This document shows positions 5,440 to 6,021 of a stretch of DNA of 6,021 bases, in pieces; within the stretch, counting starts at the first letter, position 1; the number at the start of each line of letters is the position of its first letter. Source of the stretch: Microthrixaceae bacterium (lineage in GTDB: Bacteria > Actinomycetota > Acidimicrobiia > Acidimicrobiales > Acidimicrobilacustridaceae). The stretch lies in assembly GCA_023264915.1 (NCBI GenBank), contig JAHFUU010000178.1, positions 1 through 6,021 of the forward strand, in the 5' to 3' direction. The notes beneath the pieces were generated by a model, which was not told where the DNA came from, made no database searches, and was given only the letters and a program-made list of their open reading frames with translations. The position numbers and the translations under genes are program-made.

Positions 5440-5472
5440 GGCTGACACGGACTGAGCCTCACCGCGTCAGCC
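5440..5472 (+). promoter_or_regulatory. Imperfect hairpin ending three bases before the acpP ATG
   Basis: GGCTGAC (5440-5446) pairs with GTCAGCC (5466-5472). After one A-C mismatch, CGG (5448-5450) pairs with CCG (5462-5464), and TGA (5453-5455) can pair with TCA (5459-5461) around GCC. The whole forms a long stem ending just before ATG 5476, where a ribosome-binding site would be expected. No Shine-Dalgarno is visible for that ATG. The hairpin either restrains initiation there or indicates that translation begins downstream at ATG 5518, which has GGGGA at 5506-5510. Confidence 0.4.
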
Positions 5473-5475
5473 AGG

Positions 5476-5820
5476 ATGGACACCACCGTGCGGGCACAGC
5501 CCGTCGGGGACAGCGAAATGGAGCGAACGTTGCCCGCAGAGACCCACGTCGAACAGAGTCCCCTTGACCGCCAAGGAGTCCTCGACCTGATACGTGACCG
5601 CCTCGCCGACATCCTCGAGATAGAGCCCGCCAGCATCAACGAAGGTGATTCGTTCGCGGATGACCTCGAGGCTGATTCGTTGGCGCTCATCGAGTTGGTC
5701 GAGGCACTCGAAGAGGAGCTGGGTGAGCGCACTGTCGGCTTCCGCATCGAGGACGAGAACCTCGAGGACCTCAAGACGGTGCGCGACGCCGTTGACTACG
5801 TCATGGGCAAGCTCGGTTAG
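5476..5820 (+). CDS. acpP: Acyl carrier protein with N-terminal extension
   Basis: ACP carries growing acyl chains on a phosphopantetheine arm for fatty acid synthase enzymes and delivers them to PlsX. The attachment site is Ser68 in DLEADSLALIELVEALEEEL (63-82), matching the family's DLGADSL motif. Helix I is LDRQGVLDLIRDRLADIL (30-47) and the last helix is VRDAVDYVMGKL (102-113). The product is 114 residues against the usual 75-85. Two differences explain this: about 30 residues precede helix I, and the segment from the serine to the TV before the last helix is about five residues longer than in E. coli AcpP (ELGERTVGFRIEDENLEDLKTV). The start is uncertain: ATG 5476 lacks a Shine-Dalgarno and follows a hairpin, while ATG 5518 has GGGGA seven bases upstream and gives 100 residues. 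A specialised ACP is possible, but the plsX and rnc neighbours favour the housekeeping one. Confidence 0.9.
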   Translation: MDTTVRAQPVGDSEMERTLPAETHVEQSPLDRQGVLDLIRDRLADILEIEPASINEGDSFADDLEADSLALIELVEALEEELGERTVGFRIEDENLEDLKTVRDAVDYVMGKLG

Positions 5821-5867
5821 GGAGAGACGCGATCGCGCGCCGTTTCCTCTTCGTCGAAGTCCTCGGC

Positions 5868-5884
5868 CCCCTCAGCCGGAGGGG
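5868..5884 (+). promoter_or_regulatory. Stem-loop covering the rnc Shine-Dalgarno
   Basis: CCCCTC (5868-5873) pairs perfectly with GAGGGG (5879-5884) around AGCCG. The 3' arm lies almost wholly within GGAGGGG (5878-5884), the strong Shine-Dalgarno eight bases before the rnc GTG at 5891. Folding would therefore hide the ribosome-binding site. RNase III genes are autoregulated in E. coli by cleavage of their own leader, so a structured leader has precedent, but this six-bp stem is too short to be a typical RNase III substrate by itself. The role is inferred. Confidence 0.4.
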
Positions 5885-5890
5885 TCAGCT

Positions 5891-6021
5891 GTGACGGTTC
5901 CCGATACCCCCGGTACGAGTGGCGGAGGAGGTTTGGCCGAGCAGCTGGGTCATCGGTTCGCCGATCTGGACCTGCTCTCGCTCGCTCTGACCCACAGGTC
6001 CTGGTGCGCTGAGAACCCCGG
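5891..6021 (+). CDS. rnc: Ribonuclease III, N-terminal part (cut by window edge)
   Basis: Forty-three codons are visible before the window ends. After a Gly-rich, non-conserved start (residues 1-14), LAEQLGHRFADLDLLSLALTHRSW matches the first helices of RNase III, including the near-invariant ALTHRS with a conserved Glu nearby (CAENP). RNase III cleaves double-stranded RNA in rRNA processing and mRNA turnover. The catalytic signature (NERLEFLGD-type) and the dsRNA-binding domain lie beyond the window and cannot be checked. GTG 5891 is chosen because GGAGGGG (5878-5884) is ideally spaced. A TTG at 5933 behind GGAGGAGG is an alternative, but its spacing is tight. The acpP-rnc order is common (for example in Bacillus), and 70 bases separate the genes. 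Confidence 0.93.
   Translation, partial: MTVPDTPGTSGGGGLAEQLGHRFADLDLLSLALTHRSWCAENP

Noticed and set aside
5053..5445. Plus-strand frame of 130 codons covering the plsX end and the following gap
   Set aside because: It is out of frame with plsX over most of its length, and its gap portion lacks a Shine-Dalgarno, motif or typical composition.
5828..5837. Ten-base palindrome CGCGATCGCG after acpP, containing GCGATCGC
   Set aside because: It matches the cyanobacterial HIP1 octamer, but a single copy in GC-rich DNA is not significant and the gene content is not cyanobacterial.
5849..5859. CTTCG-T-CGAAG inverted repeat between acpP and rnc
   Set aside because: A one-base centre cannot form a full RNA hairpin, no T-run follows, and the length is too short to claim an operator.
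1..6021. Mobile element, CRISPR, tRNA, defence or phage system
   Set aside because: No terminal repeats, transposase or integrase motifs, spaced repeats or tRNA cloverleaf were seen; every long coding region is a recognisable core gene.

Overview
The window is a densely packed, housekeeping stretch of a GC-rich bacterial chromosome. The third codon position is strongly G/C in every gene. An actinobacterium is the best reading. The DivIVA-like coiled-coil gene followed by a YceD gene, with rnc further down, resembles the mycobacterial arrangement Rv2927c-Rv2926c-rnc. The combination with rpmF, plsX and acpP and the sequence style suggest a deep lineage such as Acidimicrobiia, but that placement is inference only.

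Layout. Positions 1-27 look like the tail of an upstream gene. A UPF0127/DUF192 gene (37-420) overlaps rsmI (16S rRNA C1402 2'-O-methyltransferase, start 407). A small zinc-ribbon gene on the minus strand (1311-1469) runs tail-to-tail into rsmI with four bases between the stop codons. A G-rich gap with a strong G-quadruplex motif follows. Then come rsmD (16S rRNA m2G966 methyltransferase), coaD (overlapping rsmD as ATGA), a SepIVA/DivIVA-like coiled-coil gene, yceD (DUF177, overlapping as GTGA), rpmF (ribosomal protein L32, 59 aa), plsX, acpP and the first 43 codons of rnc (RNase III), which the window edge cuts off.

How the genes fit together. Two themes alternate. One is ribosome and RNA biogenesis: RsmI, RsmD, YceD (linked to 23S rRNA), L32 and RNase III. 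The other is lipid and envelope synthesis with growth: CoaD makes the CoA precursor that supplies phosphopantetheine to ACP, AcpP carries acyl chains, PlsX turns acyl-ACP into acyl-phosphate for phospholipids, and the SepIVA-like protein probably works at the septum. The plsX...acpP-rnc order resembles Bacillus-type clusters, but fabD and fabG are absent between plsX and acpP. A 190-nt gap rich in inverted repeats sits there instead.

There are no mobile elements, CRISPR arrays, tRNA or rRNA genes. No wholly new system is evident. The items most worth a second look are non-coding: the G-quadruplex motif before rsmD, a cUUCGg hairpin with competing arms before rpmF, the structured plsX-acpP gap, and a stem covering the rnc Shine-Dalgarno. 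Also of interest are the small zinc-ribbon gene, an ACP with an extended N-terminus and a longer helix II-III loop, and a YceD lacking part of its usual cysteine set.
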